Assembly: GCA_944472155.2 (NCBI GenBank)
Contig: OX235277.1
Location: 7,574,804 to 7,638,803 of the forward strand
Source of the DNA: Trichobilharzia szidati
Taxonomy: Eukaryota; Platyhelminthes; Trematoda; Strigeidida; Schistosomatidae
Length of the DNA stretch: 64,000 nucleotides
Direction: 5' to 3'
A model generated the notes under the pieces. The model searched no databases, was not told where the DNA came from, and was given only the letters and a program-made list of their open reading frames with translations. Below are positions 52,597 through 63,604 of the stretch, one piece after another (the stretch's first letter is position 1; every line of letters starts with the position of its first letter). The position numbers were made by a program, and so were the translations under genes.

Positions 52597-53489
52597 TCAC
52601 CCAAAAACTTGGAAGATCTGGACTTCGCCTATGATATAAGTCTGATTGCCCACAAACTGGAAGATATGCAAGTGAAAAACAACAAGTTTACAGACAAAGC
52701 ATCCAGGGAAGATAGGAAGCACTTCAGGTGAACATAGAGAAAACAGAGGCGATGAAGATTCCTGGCCAACACCACCAACAGCAACAGCAACAACAACAAC
52801 AGACAACGATCAGCATAAATGGAAGGAATCTGAAAGAAACAACCTCTTTTACCTACCTGGAAAGCATCGTCTCGACTACAGAAGGAATTGACGAGGATAT
52901 TAAAGCAGCGAGGATTGGGAAAACAAGGCAAGCTTTCATTACTCTCAAGTCTGTGTGGAGGTCAACAGCACTCAGCATGAAATTGAAAATAAGATCCGGA
53001 TTTTCAACTCCAATGTGAAGTCAGTGCTACTCGCCTTACGGATCAGAGAATTGGCCAGCACGTCATAAAGAGCATCTCAAACAAACTACAGACCTTCATT
53101 AACAGTTGTCTTCGCTCAATACTCAAGATCAGATGGCCGGTAGGAAAAGATCAGTAACGTTGATCTCTGGGAGCGAACCAACCCAGCACGAACCGATTGT
53201 GAAAGAAATAGGTAGGAAGAAATGGAGATGGATTGGCTAGCCATACTCTGAGGAAACCATCAAGTGAGTGACACCACTAGACAAGCCATTACTCGAGTGG
53301 AACCGGAAAGGGAAATGGCGAGTTGTTGGTCAGTGCAAGTGTGACTTGGAGGAGGTCATGTGAAGAGGAGATGTAAATGTGTGGACAGACATGGAGCCAG
53401 GTGAAGACTCTATCAGAGAACCAAATGCAATGGAGGCGCATGGCTGAAGCCCTATGTTCCTCTAGGAATTGAAGGGTACAATAATAATA
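52597..53489 (+). mobile_element. RTE insertion with 10-bp duplication
   Basis: attgagtgac occurs at 52587-52596 and 53490-53499. Code: LEDLDFAYDISLIAHKLEDMQVKNNKF near the start (FADD changed to FAYD), then the 97-codon frame 52728-53018 with NIEKTEAMKIPGQHHQQQQQQQQQ, LKETTSFTYLESIVSTTEGIDEDIKAARIGKTRQAF, then GTDCERNR-like and W-R-W-I-G-type code in shifted frames. The tail is gttcctctaggaatt plus (AAT)n. Confidence 0.9.
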
Positions 53490-53619
53490 ATTGAGTGACC
53501 GGTGTTGACTGCATGTTCCATTATAGCACTGCTTTTTGATTCACTCTTACCTTTTCGTCACCAAGGGAGGTAATGTTCTTTGACTCGTTTAGATAAAGCG
53601 CGCATTGTACGACCTTTTG

Positions 53620-54060
53620 TTTTGAAAAGGAATATATATCTTCTCGCAAGAGTTATTGATGTTAATCAGAACATAAAAGAAGTTGAATAAGCGTAATACA
53701 GATGCATAATAAGACGAATAGTTTTATGATTGAGTTGTGATTAGGATTCACATAGAAAAAAAGGTAAATATGGAATTATGTAAAAGTTCTGAAAATTACA
53801 TATAGTATAAGGAGTTAGAAAAGAAAAAACATGCACAAAAACATCAAGTCAGCAGACGTTAACACGCTTGTTACCATGATATTAGCAGAAGTGGTTGAAT
53901 GATTTTCTTTTATATGCACCACTCTGGTTTCTCCAAATGAATGGCTAAGGCTTCAGCAATGCACAAAGGAGATGAAAGCGTATTGCCTTTAGCAGGCAGG
54001 TAACTCTTCACTTTGTAGATTACTTTGAAGGAGGCATTCGTTGAAATGTACTCAGAATTT
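53620..54060 (-). mobile_element. Group B PLE, endonuclease C-terminus and end
   Basis: On the minus strand, the segment from 54060 to 53880 matches the group B copy near 6720-6530 (VIYKVKSYL-type, then LCIAEALAIHLEKPEWCIYKRKSFNHF in parts). Non-coding terminal sequence runs to about 53620. It is a second group B copy adjoining the first. Confidence 0.7.
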
Positions 54061-54309
54061 TGTCATACTTGCCTGTCTGAACATGATTTTTGTTGACAGA
54101 GACACAAGTTAATAAACACACACAAAATTATTGGTCCGATACATTGGAAATTGAGTTAAACAGTCAATACAAGAGAAGAAAAGTTGGTAATGAGTAATCG
54201 TGTGGTGAGATTGACTCAAGTCACAGAAACAAAATCTGTGGGGCTGCAGAGTAAAAACAGGAGATTATGTAATCAGTTGAGGCGAAGAAATTAGACATTA
54301 GATTACTAA

Positions 54310-54507
54310 GACAAAGATTTTTTAAATTTTGATTTACAGCTTGATTCCACACCGTATTTTCAGTACAAGTGTGAAATTTTCAGCATGGATATCGGTAGCC
54401 CAAATTCAGGCCGACCATAGATATCGGGTGTGCGCCGGCAGGGGATCGAACCCCGGACCATGTACATGGTCGGCGAGAGTCCTAACCACTGTGCCACCGA
54501 CGCACAC
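54310..54507 (-). mobile_element. SINE-A
   Basis: tttacagcttgattccacac and tatcggtagcccaaattc form the body. On the minus strand the head carries gtcggtggcacagtggttag (A box) and ggttcgatccc (B box). The best-preserved SINE-A here apart from that at 49316. Confidence 0.88.
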
Positions 54508-54683
54508 TAAAGATAGAAAAATCACTGAATCTTTCTGAATACAAGTCAGGTTTTAAACACTAACAGAGATTGCTTCAACAAATTTCAGGAGAGTTGATTG
54601 ATATTGTGCATTAATAATCTTGAAGGGATTTCAAGGTGTCCACCTCATCACCAGTATAAACAAGATGTCTGGCAATAAAACTT

Positions 54684-55626
54684 CGTTGTCCGTAAAATTT
54701 ATTTTGATAAAGTCTCACAGTGTGTTTGCTATATAGTAATATTTATTGATGACCACATTTCGAGCACAATTTATTACTGCTCATAAAAGTATCAAGTTAC
54801 TACTCACACAACTTTCTAACTTCGTCTACATAATTCCATTATTTTTCATCGCCTGATTTAATTGGTAGTAGTATTTCCATATTTCCGGTATGAGTGATGA
54901 CTCATTCCTATTTCAAGTGCCGGGTGCACACTCCTTATTCCTAATAAACGAGGAATTGGAGTGGCATTTAAACCTACAAACTCACTCAGGTAAGACGAGC
55001 TCTTTAGGCTAAAGGACCCTCTAGATTGACCCCATTAGACAAAATCATATAACATGCAAAATACCTTGCAATGACTGTGAGTACGATCAACTCCATAGGT
55101 CAAACTGGTAAATTTGGGTTGGTAAGATTGTTGGAATATAAGAATTTAGCTAAGGTAAGAATGGTTGACTTAGAGAAGATAAGTAATTTAGTAAACAGCT
55201 CAGCGACTGCACTGGATGCATAAACACACAACCGCACAATGGGGTGGGTAAGAGAGAGTTAAAATTCTAAGAGACTTTTATAGGTAGGTGGAGAGATAGA
55301 AAGGCTGATTACTGAATCCTTGTTTATAGAGTCTACACCTAACGCGTGCAACAGGAATGGCTCATCACTCATACCAGAAACATGGAAACTACTACTACTA
55401 CCAATCACATCAGGCGATGGAAAATAGTGAAATTATATAAAAGAAGCTAGAAAGTTGTGTGAGTGGTGTCTTGATATGATTATGAGCAGTAATAACTTGT
55501 GCTCGAAATGTGGTCATCAGTAAATATTACTGTATAACAAATACGCTGTGAGATTTTGTCAAAATAAATTTTACCCTCGATCGAATTAAACTCTACCACA
55601 ATGCACAAGTTCTATATTTATATCAG
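54684..55626 (+). mobile_element. Group A PLE foldback with exact 14-bp duplication
   Basis: tggcaataaaactt occurs at 54670-54683 and 55627-55640. The left arm is a minus-strand copy of the PLE end (54684-54930), and the right arm the plus-strand copy (about 55310-55626). In the middle, plus strand, is a decayed linker and endonuclease (IRGIGVAFKPTNSLR-like, the YIGQTGKFG-like block, LANVRMVD-like). The right arm extends about 55 bp further at the tip, as in the insert at 2506-3510. Confidence 0.88.
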
Positions 55627-55680
55627 TGGCAATAAAACTTTTCAAAGCTTATTTCCTTGGGACGTAAACTTTTCCCTATA

Positions 55681-56801
55681 TTTTGATGTGGTCGTGTTTT
55701 CTGAGCTGGATAGCTGATTTGCGAAGCTTTCATCACCCTACTAGGTGACATCTTCAGCGCATACTTCAATTTGAAGTGAGCTTTTAGATTTCTCCACGAG
55801 TTTAATAATCATCTCCCCCGGTGGTTGGTTGTTTTTATGTGTTTTCACACCTTCTAGGCTACTTGTATTGTCACTCATTGTTTCTTTCACTTGAACTTTG
55901 ACTCTTTGTGTGTGAGGCTTCTTTCTTGATGGGTTGATAAATAATGTCAATCTCGATGTGTCTATTGATTGATGATTCACTGGAATGCCAAGCTTTAAAA
56001 TATTCTCTAGCATTTTTGTTGTTTCCTCTGTCTAATATTTGAACGTTGTCCCAGTAGAATTGATGTCCGTGGTTGTCTGTATGCTGTGAGGCGATATATG
56101 AGAGTGGATGTCATGTCTTTTGACGGCTAGCTTATGTTCATGGATATGGAGACGAGGTAGTGTTTTTCGCAGTTGTTACAATTTATTTTGTAGATTATGT
56201 AGGTTTTATCTTCCTTCGCTGTTGAGTCTTTTGGTTGACATAGAATTGAGTGAAGTGATTTTGTTGGTTTGTGTGCGACATCAATTCCTAGAGGTTTGAA
56301 GAGTCTTGTAGTGATTTCTGAGATGTCCTATATATATGGTGCTTTCCTTGGGGGCTTTGGGTTTGATAGGTTGGCTTGGGGGTATATGTCTTTTGACGAA
56401 ATTCCTTGGATATCCATTCTTTTGGAAGACGTCCATGAGATATCTTTCTTTAATTTTCCTTGAGATTGGATGCATTCCTTGGCATTTCAGTAAATCATCA
56501 ATCAATAGACACATCGAGATCGAAAAAATTTATCAACCCATTAAGAAAGAAACCTCACACACAAAGGGTCAAAGTTCAAGTCAAAGAAACAATGAGTTTC
56601 AATACAAGTGATCTAGAAGGTGTGAAAACACATAAAAACAACCAATCACGTCCAAGGTCACCGGGGGAGATCATTAATAAACTGGTGGAGAAATCTAAAG
56701 TCTCACTTCAAATTGAAGTATGCGCTGAAGATGTCACCTAGTAGGGTGATGAAAGCTTCGCAAATTAATTATCCCGCTCAGAGAACACAACCACATCAAA
56801 A
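55681..56801 (-). mobile_element. Group E PLE bounded by inverted copies of its end
   Basis: Arms 55681-55995 and 56474-56801 are inverted repeats (gatgtggt..tctgagctgg and the reverse). Between them on the minus strand: YLMDVFQKNGYPRNFVKRHIPP, YIGHLRNHYKTLQTSRN and then, in other frames, KINCNNCEKHY, HEHKLAVKRHD and MLENILKLGIPVNHQS. The CNNC pair and HEHKLAVKRHD place it in the GIY-YIG region. The arms also encode the protein C-terminus (SIDTSRLTLFINPSRKKPHTQRVKVQVKE). Confidence 0.82.
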
Positions 56802-56811
56802 TCATCCACCT

Positions 56812-57010
56812 GAGCTAAAAATCTTCTCCATCATATCTAAATGTTTTTCCTACATGTTCACAGAATCGAAGATATGCCCTTCTTTGTGCTCCCACAGATA
56901 CACGCAAATTTGTACACTCAATTAGAGTTGACTTGATAATAAACGGGACCAATCTGCCTGCAGAATAGCTTCTGGCTGAAGATCTTTCCAATATTTTGCT
57001 GATTACTCCT
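56812..57010 (-). mobile_element. Group D PLE endonuclease scrap
   Basis: Minus strand: SARSYSAGRLVPFIIKSTLIECTNLRVSVGAQRRAYLRFCEHVGKTFRY, close to the group D endonuclease at 32600-32760 (RRAYLRFSEHVPKS). The YIG core has been lost to a shift. The group E insert adjoins it. Confidence 0.72.
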
Positions 57011-57716
57011 ACAATAAAAACGAATTTACTTAGTTTTAACTGAGTATATATATATTTAAAATACTCAGAAAAATTTTTTTCGCCAGAGAATGAGCACAAA
57101 TCAAGTGATAGTAAGTAGCATGAGAAGATTCTTTTTTGGTTAAATACATAAAAATTCAAACAGATTTTATGATCTTTTCTAATTTTATTATCATTATTTT
57201 AATTTTATTACTGTCGGCGTCTACGTTTTTCTTGCCGTCTTCATTAGATTTCATAAAACCATGAAGAGTATCTCAGGGATTCGTGAGAAAAAAGTCGACT
57301 GAGAAAAAAAAAAAACATTTGCCATTATCAACATCACATGTTCCACGCAGAGACAAAGAAAGAGGGAGACAAGAAAGAGGCGAGAAGAACTAAGAGAAGT
57401 TACTTTCGTCTTTCCACTTCTCCATCATATATATAAATGAAAATATATATTCCGTCACAATCCAATTAATTCTGGAAAAAAAAATGCAAAAAAAGACCTT
57501 TTCTTAATTTTTCAGACTTGTTACATACACGTATATAGATAGCGTGAGCATGCTTACTTGCTTACTTGCGTGATTTTTCAAAAGTATTACAATATTTCAT
57601 TATTTTTTGTTTTACTCAAAACAGTAATCAAAAGAAAATGATATCAAGAAGTTGTGTTGACTTTTTCTCATTAGACAGACAGATATTGCATACAACAACA
57701 GTAGAAGAAGGTGTAT
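57011..57716. other. AT-rich interval without genes
   Basis: About 700 bp including an A run at 57306-57314 and purine-rich tracts near 57350-57400. No motif or repeat end recognised. Confidence 0.45.
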
Positions 57717-58850
57717 ATCTTATTAGTACAAAACTTGGGCACTGTGATAGAGTGTAATTCTATTATGGATAAGATTTTATTTTGATAAAATCACACAGTT
57801 TTGTACAGCAATACTAAATGATGACTACCTTTCGAGCACAAACTGTTACCGCTCATAATCATATCAAGTCACTCACACAACTTTCTTACTTCACTTATAT
57901 CCATGAGTGGAATTGATTAGATATTTGAATAAAAAATCAGTATGTGATAATGTACATTCAGAAACAATAACAATAATATGAGTGTTATTGATCAGTTACA
58001 GTCAGATGGGGAATAAGACGAGTGTTTTTATAGTCATAATAAGTAACTTGTTAGAATGTTGTGATGTGCTTGAATTGAAATAGAATTTTAAGATTATTTA
58101 TTATCCTCTTCTGATTTGATTGACGGTAATAATATCTTCCATACATATTTCTGGTATTTGCATTGAGTCATTTCTGTTGCACGTGTTGGGTGTAGACTCA
58201 ATGAACCGGGATTCAGTAATCAATCTCTCTTTCTCAGCAATTGCACAACATTCATTAACATACAGACACACAATAGGGTGTAAGAGGGTTAAGATTCTAA
58301 GAAGTAATCTAAGCAGGTGGAGAGCGTGAGAGATTGATTACGGAATCCTACCTGGTTCATTGAGTCTACACTCAACACATGCAACAGAAATGACTCAATG
58401 CTAATACCACAGATATGGAAGATATTATTACTACCAGTCAGTCAGTCAAATCAGAGGAGGATAATAAAAAATCTTAAAATTCTATTTCGATTCAATCACA
58501 TCACAACATTCTAACAAGTTACTTATTATGACTATAAGAACATTCGTCTCATTTTCCATCTGATTGTAATTGATAAATAACACTCATATTATTGTCATTT
58601 CTGAATGTACATTATCACATATTGATTTTTATTCAAATATCTAATCATCAATTTCACTCATGTATATAAATGAAGTAACAAAGTTGTTTGAGTGACTTGA
58701 TGTGATTATGAGTGGCAATAATTTGTTGTCGAAAGGTGGTCATCAGTTAATATTACTGTACAACACTGTGTGATTTAATGAAAATAAAATCTTATCCGTA
58801 ATGGAGTTATACTCTACCACAGTGGTCAAGTTTTATACTTATATCAATAG
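57717..58850. mobile_element. Group A PLE-end palindrome with about 500-bp arms
   Basis: 57717-58230 and about 58325-58850 are inverted copies of each other (for example taagtaacttgttagaatgt against acattctaacaagttactta), diverged by perhaps a tenth. The centre, 58231-58324, holds a scrap of endonuclease code (AIAQHSLTYRHTIGCKRVKILRSNLSRW). The arms hold the PLE C-terminal region and end, including a private segment of about 190 bp not seen in other copies. Confidence 0.83.
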
Positions 58851-58869
58851 TTATCCACTTGATCACATA

Positions 58870-59360
58870 TGTAGTTAACTGTTTCTACTAAAGGTACATT
58901 TATCAATAAAGATGTTTTCGTTTAGAGATATCATGGTTTTGTCCTTGATATTAATATCTGTGATTTTGTCTACGAATTCAAATACATCTTTGACGCTATA
59001 TTTCACTATCTTCTCATGCAAAGGTTTTATGATATTTACTAACCATCTAGCTAGAGCATGGTAGGGCGAGTTTTGTATATCAAATATTGGTCGTAATGGT
59101 ACTCCTGGTTTGTGAACTTTATGTAGGCCATACAATCTGCATATTCTAGACAGAAGATAGGTAAATCGTATCACCTTTGTAAGGAATCTTCAGGGAAAAT
59201 ACTAATGAATAGTGTGTCATTTAATGTAATATTATCCGAGTCAAGAAACGCTCATACTCTGCTTACTGTTGTATAGCGCCGGTAGGTAGAAAACGGTGCT
59301 TATAGATCCGCATCATTAGTGGTACAACATCACAACCTCAGATTGTATTTGAATGAATGA
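58870..59360 (-). mobile_element. Group A PLE, RT fingers region (reverse of 36711-37261)
   Basis: The minus strand reads CRLYGLHKVHKPGVPLRPIFDIQNSPYHALARWLVNIIKPLHEKIVKYSVKDVFEFVDK in parts. It is a better-preserved version of 36711-37261, with an extra EFVDKIT. A 99-codon frame covers 59174-58875. The palm is missing. Confidence 0.83.
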
Positions 59361-59385
59361 AATATTAAATATATATATAGTGGAT

Positions 59386-59776
59386 ATTTCTGATTTGACA
59401 CTAGTAACTAGTGTCCACTACAGTCCTACAGGAGGTCAGTCGCGAGCCCGAATAGCTCAGTGGTAACGTCTCTGACTGCAGCACTGGGTGACGCGGGTTC
59501 AAATCTCAGAAAGGACATGAGTTCCTTCAAGGTCGCAGATACGCCTCGCTGACCAGTGAGTGCCAAATAGCACGAAACCTAAGTTGAAGGCTTCCTGCCG
59601 ATTGCCTGCAACCATCTAATATCATCAAAGGAATGTGCACCGTGATGGCGAGCCACCTAGCATGGTGGCCACATTGCAAACCTGACTGATAGAATTCAGT
59701 CTGCACCAAAGAAAGGAATAGATGCATCACACTAGTTACTAGTGTTGAACCAAAAATATCTGACTCGCTACATTCT
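59386..59776 (+). mobile_element. Sm-alpha-like SINE with hammerhead remnant
   Basis: tRNA-like head: gcccgaatagctcagtggta (A box) and gcgggttcaaatc (B box). Hammerhead remnant at 59553-59577: ccagtga, stem II tgc/gca around caaata, then cgaaac. The CUGAUGA box carries three changes, GAAA is intact. The body includes ccgattgcctgcaacc and ctgatagaattcag. Both ends carry versions of cactagtaactagtg. Outside them, gatatttctg at the left mirrors cagaaatatc-like sequence at the right, so the element is bounded by about 35-bp inverted ends. Confidence 0.7.
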
Positions 59777-59814
59777 ACTACACTGATCCCATGTTTTTAC
59801 TCAGATAACCATTG

Positions 59815-60015
59815 CACAGGTTACTAGATAAACTAAATTCTTTCATTTAATGGGCTCCACAGGATTGATTCTTTAACCGACAAAGCTTGTTTCTAATTAA
59901 ATTTGTGCGTTTGAATGCCAGCCACTTTTATTCCTGTCTGCCTTGTTAAGAATTCGTCTTTAGCTATGAGAGGTTCCTTCTTTGTATGAAAGTGCTACTG
60001 ATGATTTAAATGTCG
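59815..60015 (-). mobile_element. Group A PLE linker scrap
   Basis: The minus strand matches the linker to CNDC region (LNKADRNKSGWHSNAQI-like, NKLCRLKNQSCGAH-like, KERI-type). It is close to 10742-10870. No open frame of note. Confidence 0.7.
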
Positions 60016-60107
60016 CAGCAATGATATATAGCCTGAGAGAAAAAGAGCAAAATAATTGCAAAGTTAGTTGAAACATTCAAAAAAGTATATATATACATAT
60101 ATTGTAA

Positions 60108-61155
60108 TTCAATCATTGAGGCGGTAATCCACAACGGGAAACTCACAGAATCCTTCGAAGTGAGGACAGGAGTAAGACAAGCTGGCTGCCTACTATCGCC
60201 AATGATTTTCCTGATTGCAGTAGACTGGATAATGCTACAAAAAATGGGCAATGAGGAAGCAGGCATAAAATGGACCCTAACGAAAAAATTGGAGGATCTG
60301 GACTTCGCCGATGATATATGTCTGATCTCCCACAAACTGGAAGATATGCAAGTGAAAAGCAACAAGTTGGCAGAAGAAGCATCAAAGATAGGACTTCAGG
60401 TGAACATAGATAAAACAGAGGTAGGTGATGAAGATTCCTGGCCAACATCAACAGCAACAACAACAGAAAATAGCCAGCATACATGGGAGGAACCTGAAAG
60501 AAACAACCTCCTTTACCAACCTACCCACCTACCTGGGAAGCATCGTTTCAAATGCAGGCGGAACTGACGAGGATATCAAAGCAAGAATCGGGAAAGCAAG
60601 ACAAGCTTTCACTACTCTCAAGTCTGCATACAGGTCAACAGCACTCATCATCAAAAATAAGATCCAGATTTTCAGCTCCAATGTGAAGTCAGTGCTACTA
60701 TACGGATCACAGACTTGCACTGCGCGTCATAAAGTGCATCTCAAACAAACTACAAACCTTCATTAACAGTTGTCTTCGCTCAATACTCAAGATCAGATGG
60801 CCGGTGAGAAAAGATCAGTAACAGGGATCTCTGGCAATGAGCGAACCAACATAGCAGGAACCGATTGTGAAACAAATGAGCAGGAAGAAATGGAGATGGA
60901 TTGGCCATACTCTGAGGAAACCATCAAGTGACAACACTAGACAAGCTATCGCTCGAGTGGAACCCGAAAGGGAAACGGCGAGTTGGTCGTCACCGCAAGG
61001 GTGACTTGGAGGAGGTCGTGTGAAGAGGAAATGACAACGTGTGGGCAGACGCAGAGGCAGGTGAAGACTCTAGCAGAGAACCGAACACAATGGAGACGCA
61101 CGGCTGTAGCCCTATGTTCCTCTAGGAATTAAAGGAAAAAATAATAATTTTAAAA
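60108..61155 (+). mobile_element. RTE LINE, well-preserved 3' half
   Basis: 60160-60567 encodes RTGVRQAGCLLSPMIFLIAVDWIMLQ, LEDLDFADDICLISHKLEDMQVKSNKLAEEASKIGLQVNIDKTEVGDED, the RT palm with intact FADD. A shift leads to 60425-60766: GRNLKETTSFTNL, SIVSNAGGTDEDIKARIGKARQAFTTLKS and KNKIQIFSSNVKSVLLYGSQTC. A third frame holds GTDCETNEQEEMEMDWPY, equal to the W-R-W-I-G region. The tail is gttcctctaggaattaaagg plus an AAT run. 5' truncated just upstream of EAVIHNGKLTESFEV. Confidence 0.88.
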
Positions 61156-61339
61156 AATTATTCCATTACAGAAATCCAGCTCATTCATTTCATTTATGCT
61201 GTTTCATATGCTTCATTTTCCATTTTCATCTACTATGATATTCTCTGTCAAATCTATGGAAACACTAAAATCAACAGTTCAAAACATTTTCGAGGAATGC
61301 TCCAGTGAAAATATTTGTGAATCATAAGAACAAAACGCG

Positions 61340-62245
61340 TAATTCAGCGAAAAAAACTGTTTCCCGGCGAATTCAAGTTCTTCTTTAGCTGTACAAACCT
61401 ATTTGTAAACATTTTTCTCACATTCCAGAACAGTAACACGAGTTTTGAATTGTCAGAATCATAGCTGATGAGGAAGAAAGAAAGTCGACACAAATTCTGG
61501 TTGATAATACTTATCCAAACAATTTCATTAGGAGATATAAAGCAGTCAGAACACCAAGAGCCACTCTCTAACTTTCCACCAAGAAAGACATGTACATCAA
61601 GCTATCCTATGTGGGTGATCATAGCAGATTGATTACTAGACAAAGAGTGAACACTGTTGTTAAAAAGTCTTTTCATGCAGCTAATATGATAATAATTGAG
61701 AATGTAAAGCCAATAAATCTATCTAAGCCCTTCGAACATGCCAAAAAATGATGTCACATCCCACTGTATTTACCAATTTGAATGTACTTGTGGACATACA
61801 TACATAGGGAGGACTCATCGATCTCTACAAGTAAGAGCTGGCTTCAAAGCATATTCCTAAATGGCTCCAGAAACAAATGAAATCTTCAGAACCCATTAGT
61901 GGTGGTGAGAACAGGAGACCTAGCTCTTCTATTGCGAAACATATTATGGAGACAAGACATAAAATTGACGTTTACACATCTTTTCAACTTATCCATAAAA
62001 GTGTTTGCGGCGTATCCTGAAGTTTGTGGAAGCCTTAACAGTGAGGAAGTTTATACTACCTGTATGCCTTCAAAAACAATTCGTCATCACATTAAACTTT
62101 CCTTGGTGAACTTGGTTTTGATAACGGCCAGGGCAGATGTAGTATTACCTCTCTTATTTGGTTTAGTGATCTTCATTGTTATTTTAACATTCAAAATGTC
62201 CTTTTGACTTGACCTAAGTAGTCTATTTTCTCACCTCTTAACTCT
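61340..62245 (+). mobile_element. Group B-like PLE endonuclease and ends
   Basis: Plus strand, across frames: KLSYVGDHSRLITRQRVNTVVKKSF, CIYQFECTCGHTYIGRTHRSLQVR, IFRTH*-type, SSSIAKHIMETRHKIDVYTSF and LTVRKF-like. The YIG core HTYIGRTHR is intact, but stops and shifts divide the domain. An inverted terminal-repeat piece with a hammerhead-like fold precedes it at 61345-61391. The end runs to about 62245. Confidence 0.78.
61345..61391 (-). ncRNA. Hammerhead-like fold (group B), diverged
   Basis: CAGC/GCTG stem I conserved. The core reads TAAAGAAG and the second box GGAAAC. Stem III is weak. It is the fourth member of the set with 6159, 44051 and 52013. Confidence 0.38.
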
Positions 62246-62249
62246 TTAT

Positions 62250-62400
62250 TAATTTCATATATATTCCTATGACAAGTCAGTGTGTGATCAGATTGTTCGA
62301 AATGTGTGTTGCGCAAATACAACATTACACGATTTAGACAAATGATGTCTTCTTATTGCTTTATCTAAATTCATAAAAGGAACTGATTGTTTTAAGTAAG
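62250..62400 (+). repeat. PLE terminal-repeat-like segment
   Basis: It matches 50140-50290 in order (gacaagtcagtgtg, cagattgttcgaaatg, aaattcataaaaggaactga). Non-coding. Confidence 0.45.
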
Positions 62401-62405
62401 TAGAA

Positions 62406-62690
62406 TCAGTTTGAATTGAAATCATAATAAAATAGCAAAGTCAAAAGATGGTTGATTACAAGAGGAGGGGAAAATCCTTTGTAAAACTGAACGCATATCA
62501 TGCAATTTATCACGGCAAGCGGTCTTGGGGTGACGCACAGGTTGGGTTTGTTCAGATGAATTCCGATTGCCTCTACTGTATTCAAAAGTCGTACTCGTAT
62601 AACATGTGAACCTTTATGGTTGAGAGAAATGCCATAAATAAATTTGAAAACTTTATTAGAATCAACCAGTATCAACGAGATGAGCTAGTA
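62406..62690 (-). mobile_element. PLE endonuclease C-terminus
   Basis: The minus-strand 89-codon frame includes VDSNKVFKFIYGISLNHKGSHVIRVRLLNTVEAIGIHLNKPNLCV, the C-terminal segment of group B/C PLE proteins. Upstream and downstream parts are missing. Confidence 0.75.
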
Positions 62691-62807
62691 ATGAACTTCG
62701 TGTAGCTGTGTTTGAACCTTTGCTAAACCAAGATAGGAGGTGTCCAGAAATTTGACGATAAACTCACCCGATCGTAAGAACAATATTTAGAAGTAAATTT
62801 CACGACT

Positions 62808-63597
62808 CTTATGAACATCTTAAGCTGTCTTTAGAGAAAGACAAGCCTCAGAAGTAAAAATGCTGAGGATTCTTCTTCGTGCTTGCATAACGATGATTGT
62901 GAGAGACACATTATGTGCAGTTGTCGTTTTTCTTCAACAAAATCACATGAAAGATAAATTGTCGTCATTTTCCATGCCACATAACTTCTATCGGCCTCCG
63001 CGTCAATTTTACTTAACACTGTGAACTGTGCATTCGAATATTACAGTGGTTAATCCACCTATCTATTCACCGAATGTCAAAATCTGTGTGGGATTGAATT
63101 AAGTTTTGAGTGACTGCTCGCATCAAAGTAGTAAAATTATTGTAGATAAGAGCTTGGTCATGTGCCACGTTAGTTGTCTGCCTTTATACAAAAGACTGAT
63201 TAAGCAAGTTTTTAGTAAAATTCTTTTCTTAGTTAGAAGGTGAACAGGATGAGTTAGATATGTTAGACTGTGAACTGATAATCAAAACGAGACACTGGGT
63301 GGTTAGATAGTGGTAATTATAGGCCACTGAAACATTCTTCTCATAAATACTCAGACTGTAATTCATCCCATCCAGAATCGGTGAAGGTAGGTTTACTTGG
63401 ATGCGTATATATAGTCGGTTCATGAGCTTAACTAGTGAGTAAGTCAGAAGATATAAATAATAGAATTAAACAAATAGAGAAAATATTACTAGTGCATGAA
63501 TAGTCACCAGAATTTAGTCAGAAATGTATGAAGAACCTTAGAAAAATGAAGATTAGTAGTGAAAATGACAAAAATAAGAAAGAAAATAATATAGAAT
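62808..63597 (+). mobile_element. Group A' PLE, RT thumb (inverted copy of 38986-39774)
   Basis: The plus strand reads LEGEQDELDMLDCELIIKT near 63235, then in other frames HSSHKYSDCNSSHPESVKVGLLGCVYSRFMSLTSE, INNRIKQIEKILL and SPEFSQKCMKNLRKMKISSENDKNKKENNIEF. This is the region from the RT thumb to the start of the linker. The 5' 400 bp is shared with 39370-39774 but non-coding. Confidence 0.8.
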
Positions 63598-63604
63598 TCA
63601 AGTG

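Larger units (their letters stand above)
52013..53615 (-). mobile_element. Group B PLE split by an RTE
   Basis: The terminal repeat with a hammerhead-like fold is at the left. The C-terminal code reads LSKTVNLRILCIVEALVIGIENP over 52600-52500 on the minus strand. It resumes beyond the RTE at 53500-53615 with MEHAVNTGHS-like and VKEHYLPW-like pieces. An (AT)n run at 52456-52472 replaces the expected C-terminal LCIQKK codons. Confidence 0.78.

Noticed and set aside
59440..59520. tRNA gene candidate with A and B boxes
   Set aside because: The A and B boxes are present, but the acceptor stem does not close and the sequence continues into the SINE body. It is a SINE head, not a tRNA gene. The same applies to 38768, 47637, 49316, 54310 and 63605.
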